A program made the position numbers and the translations under genes. This document shows, one piece after another, positions 4,235 to 6,312 of a DNA stretch of 6,312 nucleotides. Every line of letters begins with the position of its first letter. The first letter of the stretch is position 1. Under the pieces are notes generated by a model. That model was not told the DNA's origin, ran no database searches, and saw only the letters and a program-made list of their open reading frames with translations. This stretch comes from UBA7683 sp964643895 (GTDB lineage: Bacteria > Patescibacteriota > Saccharimonadia > Saccharimonadales > UBA7683). Location: the NCBI GenBank assembly GCA_964643895.1, contig CAZXUE010000033.1, positions 1 through 6,312 of the forward strand. The letters are read 5' to 3'.

Positions 4235-5946
4235 CTAATCGGGTAATCTCGGGGCGGGCTGAGCAGCTTGAACAGTCTCGGCGCTGACTCTTGGTATTTG
4301 CACAAAAAAGGTGCTTCCTTCACCTAGTTTGCTCTCAACCCAGATTTTGCCGCCCATTTGCTCTACCACCTGCTTGCTGATGTAAAGACCAAGGCCGGTG
4401 CCGCCGATTTCGCGAGTGGCGGAATTATCAATACGGTAAAACTTTTGGAATAAATGCGGGATGTCCTCTTCGGCCATGCCAATCCCCGTATCTGAAACAC
4501 GAATGACTACAGATTGGTCTTTGAGGCTTGCGCCAACGGTAATAAGCCCGGCCTTCGTGTATTTAAGAGCGTTTTCAATAAGATTTAAAATAACCTCCCG
4601 AAGACGTTCAGGATCAGCGTGCACGTACAGTAGTGGTTGCACATTCTTTTCGCCTGCATCTGCACGGCTAAAGTGAAGCTCAAGCTGCTTTTTTGCGGCG
4701 GCCATTTTCTCTTGTTCAACGAGTTCTTGTAAGAGCTCATTTATCTCAATAACAACCGGTGTATTAGCCAGCCTGCCGTCTTCAGTTTTTGAGACAGTTA
4801 ACAGATCTTGAAATAATGTTCCCAGATGTTTTGTTGAATCGTATGCTTTTTGAAGATACTCACGAGCTTTGTCGTCAACTGTAGCTACTTTCGGGTTGAG
4901 TGCCAGCTCTAAAAATCCTTGTATTGTCGCAACAGGAGTGCGCATCTCATGACTGGCGGTGGAGATAAAATCGCTTCGCTGTTCTTCTTCTCGCCTCTGG
5001 GCATCCACATTACGAAGAATGGCTATTGTTCCAACGTGCTTTTGACTGATCTGCAGGGTTTCTTGATCCTCGACTGTTTTAAAGAGTGGCGAGGCAACGA
5101 TGTCAACATAGATATGGCGCTGGTGATGAGTGGTGAGTAGACTTACTTTTTTACTGGCAGTGCCGCTTTTAAGGCTCTCTGTTATGGCGTCGATTTCAGG
5201 GGCTTTTTCATTTACTGCTTCAGGAACAATTAATGAACGATAGTCGAGTTTCGTGGCCTCTTCCCGGCTCCATCCCAGCATGACTGCCGCGCTTTCGTTA
5301 AGGGTCTGCACTGTCCCAGCGGTATCAACAATCATCACCCCATCAGTGATTGATTCGATAATGGTGTTAGATTTCAGCTGCTCTTGTTGCAGCAGGCTTT
5401 GTAGTTCGGCCGACTCTCCGCTGCCAACATACCACCGCTTGAATACATACCAGCCGCCGAGCGCTGCCGCAGTTACGATGATGTCAATGAGTATATTGAA
5501 GCCAATCGAGGCTTTAGTAGGGGTTGTGAGGCCAACCAGCGTGAAGATCAAAACGATCCATGTTAAGAGCGTGGCAAGGAGCGGCGTAAACGGCCCATTC
5601 ATCCCCATGCCGAAAACAAACGCTGCGTATCCAAGCCTATAGGTTAAGTTGGTGTTACCGCTGGTATCGATAATGNNNNNNNNNNAAATAGTGCGGCGTA
5701 TATCACAAACGAGAGCAATGATGAGGCCCAGGTATACTTTTTGTAGAAGAACGGATAGATAATAAGTGTATATAGCGCATGAATGGCCCCGATGATTAGA
5801 ATTGAGGGTGTTATTCCCCAAGTTGCTTTGGTCGCTTCGCTTGCTCCTGTTTGTTCAAACAGAATGTAAATAGCTGCAAGAATTGCGGTCAGACCGATGA
5901 GAGCATAATTAAAAATCCGGAGCCAGCTTGGTTTGACGTGCTGCAT
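4235..5946 (-). CDS. Membrane-bound PAS sensor histidine kinase (interrupted by an assembly gap)
   Basis: This kinase autophosphorylates on His and passes the phosphate to a response regulator, probably the one downstream. The ATG at 5946 (MQHVKPSW) has a good ribosome binding site, AGGAA (5957-5953), 6 nt away. The first 87 residues carry membrane segments at about 11-30, 47-67 and 74-87, then the N gap (5676-5685) intervenes. The 479 residues after it continue with membrane segments at about 13-29, 31-49 and 59-78 (piece numbering). They are followed by a PAS domain (~103-225), the H box STASHEMRTP with His242, an N box NLIENALKYT (Asn364, Asn368), the G1 box VSDTGIGM (Asp395), the F box HLFQKFYRID and the G2 box GGTGLGLYI. 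All kinase motifs are intact. There is no extracellular domain or HAMP; six or so membrane helices suggest a signal sensed in or at the membrane. Taken literally, ten Ns break the frame: the piece before the gap ends on a full codon and the piece after starts with the last base of one, so the missing length should be 3k+2 if this is one gene. Joining both pieces into one gene is inference. Confidence 0.85.
5676..5685. other. Assembly gap (10 Ns) within the histidine kinase gene
   Basis: A run of exactly ten Ns falls between the third and fourth predicted membrane segments of the kinase. A fixed 10-N run is most likely a placeholder of unknown true length. Confidence 0.95.
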
Positions 5947-5948
5947 GT
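5932..5948 (-). repeat. 17-bp direct repeat, copy at the kinase start
   Basis: On the - strand this reads ACATGCAGCACGTCAAA and includes the start codon and first five codons (MQHVK) of the kinase. The identical 17 bp recur at 6140-6156, again at a start codon. Confidence 0.9.
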
Positions 5949-5968
5949 GTAGTTCCTGCTTATGGTTA

Positions 5969-5974
5969 AGTATA
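5969..5974 (-). promoter_or_regulatory. Candidate -10 box for the kinase gene
   Basis: TATACT on the - strand, with a predicted start near 5962 and a ~16-nt leader that contains the AGGAA ribosome binding site. No convincing -35 is seen. TATACTTAA also occurs ahead of the related upstream gene start. Confidence 0.35.
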
Positions 5975-6020
5975 GATGAGTTGCGGGTAAAATCATAGTT
6001 GTTTACCATAAGCCCCTGTT

Positions 6021-6030
6021 NNNNNNNNNN
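6021..6030. other. Assembly gap (10 Ns) between two related gene starts
   Basis: Another run of exactly ten Ns, again probably a placeholder. It truncates the membrane-protein gene starting at 6154 and precedes the 74-bp leader region of the kinase. Its true length could be anything from a few bases to a full gene. Confidence 0.95.
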
Positions 6031-6154
6031 ATATCTGCGTCTTTTCGGATGGGGGCCACAGCTGCATATACGCATAGCCCAACATCATCGCAACGTTGAT
6101 GCCCGCAATCGAATATATCAGCCGTTGTATCCACTCTTTTTTGACGTGCTGCAT
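6031..6154 (-). CDS. Partial membrane protein, related to the N-terminus of the adjacent histidine kinase
   Basis: From ATG at 6154, 41 codons are open up to the N gap, so only the N-terminus is known. It begins MQHVKKEW and continues with one probable membrane segment (about residues 11-33, ending in ...YAYMQLW). Aligned without gaps to the first 40 residues of the neighbouring kinase, 12 positions are identical: MQHVK, Trp8, Tyr14, Gly18, Tyr27, Ser36, Glu37 and Thr39. This suggests a paralogous membrane sensor, perhaps another kinase, whose remainder is missing in the gap. It could also be a short membrane protein, or an artefact of joining contigs at the repeat. TATACT (6170-6165) lies 10 nt before the ATG, giving a leader of only ~4 nt and no room for a ribosome binding site. 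It is divergent from the tRNA-Glu gene. Confidence 0.6.
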
Positions 6155-6156
6155 GT
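6140..6156 (-). repeat. 17-bp direct repeat, copy at the upstream gene start
   Basis: Identical to 5932-5948 and in the same orientation. It covers the ATG and codons MQHVK of the partial membrane protein gene. After the 17 bp the sequences diverge, while encoded similarity continues. Confidence 0.9.
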
Positions 6157-6164
6157 TGAAATTA

Positions 6165-6170
6165 AGTATA
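6165..6170 (-). promoter_or_regulatory. Candidate -10 box for the partial membrane protein gene
   Basis: TATACT on the - strand, 10 nt before the ATG at 6154. The predicted start near 6158 would give an almost leaderless mRNA. No good -35 is seen at 16-18 bp upstream, so this is tentative. Confidence 0.3.
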
Positions 6171-6213
6171 CGCCAATTTGCTTATGTTTTACAGTTTAGA
6201 TTGTGTGCCACTA

Positions 6214-6242
6214 TTGTGAGTGCTCCCCTGTTATGGTATAGT
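6214..6242 (+). promoter_or_regulatory. Promoter of tRNA-Glu
   Basis: TTGTGA (6214-6219, 4 of 6 consensus) and TATAGT (6237-6242, 5 of 6) are separated by exactly 17 bp. Transcription would start near 6249, leaving a ~9-nt 5' leader for RNase P to remove before the mature tRNA at 6258. Confidence 0.7.
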
Positions 6243-6257
6243 TTTGCGGTCTGACGT

Positions 6258-6312
6258 GGCCCCGTCGTCTAGTGGTTAGGATATCTGGTTCTCATCCAGA
6301 AGATCGCGGGTT
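6258..6312 (+). tRNA. tRNA-Glu (anticodon CTC), truncated by the window end
   Basis: The 5' three quarters of a tRNA fold cleanly. Acceptor 5' strand GGCCCCG (6258-6264), T8 and C9, D stem GTCT/GGAT (6267-6270 and 6279-6282), anticodon stem TCTGG/CCAGA (6284-6288 and 6296-6300) with loop TTCTCAT, variable region AGATC, and T-stem 5' strand GCGGG followed by TT at the edge. The anticodon CTC (6291-6293) reads GAG, and the overall sequence resembles bacterial tRNA-Glu. The T loop, acceptor 3' strand and any encoded CCA are outside the window. Confidence 0.95.

Noticed and set aside
5253..5642. 129-codon + strand open frame opposite the kinase
   Set aside because: Antisense to the PAS and membrane region of the histidine kinase; Ser-rich, shadow-like composition.
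5644..6075. Reading the kinase frame straight through both N runs upstream of MQHVK
   Set aside because: The Ns are placeholders, so frame continuity across them is meaningless. A proper ribosome binding site precedes the ATG at 5946.
285..6154. Alternative genetic code with UGA as an amino acid
   Set aside because: No gene requires reading through TGA; all the recognised proteins are complete with the standard bacterial code.

Overview
This 6.3-kb window looks like part of a draft or metagenome-assembled bacterial genome. It contains two runs of exactly ten Ns (5676-5685 and 6021-6030), which look like scaffold placeholders rather than measured distances. The small single-copy housekeeping genes, the style of peptidyl-tRNA hydrolase (GLGNIG motif, N-terminal extension), a receiver-only response regulator and the palindromic repeats resemble Saccharibacteria (TM7) or a related Candidate Phyla Radiation lineage. 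That placement is inference from general familiarity and not proven. All genes read with the standard bacterial code; stops are TAA or TAG and no in-frame TGA has to be recoded.

Layout. At the left edge a 79-codon hypothetical gene runs on the + strand and converges on a series of genes on the - strand. Read in their own direction from the right, these are: the start of a membrane protein cut by a gap (6154-6031); a membrane-bound PAS sensor histidine kinase, also interrupted by a gap (5946-4235); a receiver-only response regulator (3983-3408); an RsuA/RluB-type rRNA pseudouridine synthase (3403-2717); the double GTPase Der (2667-1309); and peptidyl-tRNA hydrolase (899-285). At the right edge, on the + strand, a tRNA-Glu(CTC) behind a good sigma-70-type promoter is cut off by the window end.

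Two intergenic spaces hold palindromic repeat composites. Between der and pth, a perfect 31-bp inverted repeat (923-953 and 1269-1299) encloses a GIY-YIG endonuclease gene that appears broken by a single-base frameshift near its start. Between the kinase and its regulator, a 111-bp composite (4073-4183) has two inverted arms; one arm contains a clean 30-bp insertion. Both composites begin with CGTCAT and end with ATGACG, so they look like two versions of one mobile-palindrome architecture (REPIN-like), one of them with a nuclease gene inside.

How the genes fit together. The kinase and regulator are an evident two-component pair, although the regulator has no DNA-binding domain and the repeat composite separates the two genes. 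Der (50S assembly), the pseudouridine synthase (rRNA modification) and Pth (recycling of peptidyl-tRNA) form a translation and ribosome-maintenance set. Der has its own extended -10 promoter at the end of the upstream gene. Pth may be read from a nearly leaderless promoter whose -35 lies inside the repeat. The strongest leads are the GIY-YIG/palindrome composite, its relation to the second composite, and two related kinase-like N-termini starting with the same 17 bp on either side of an assembly gap.
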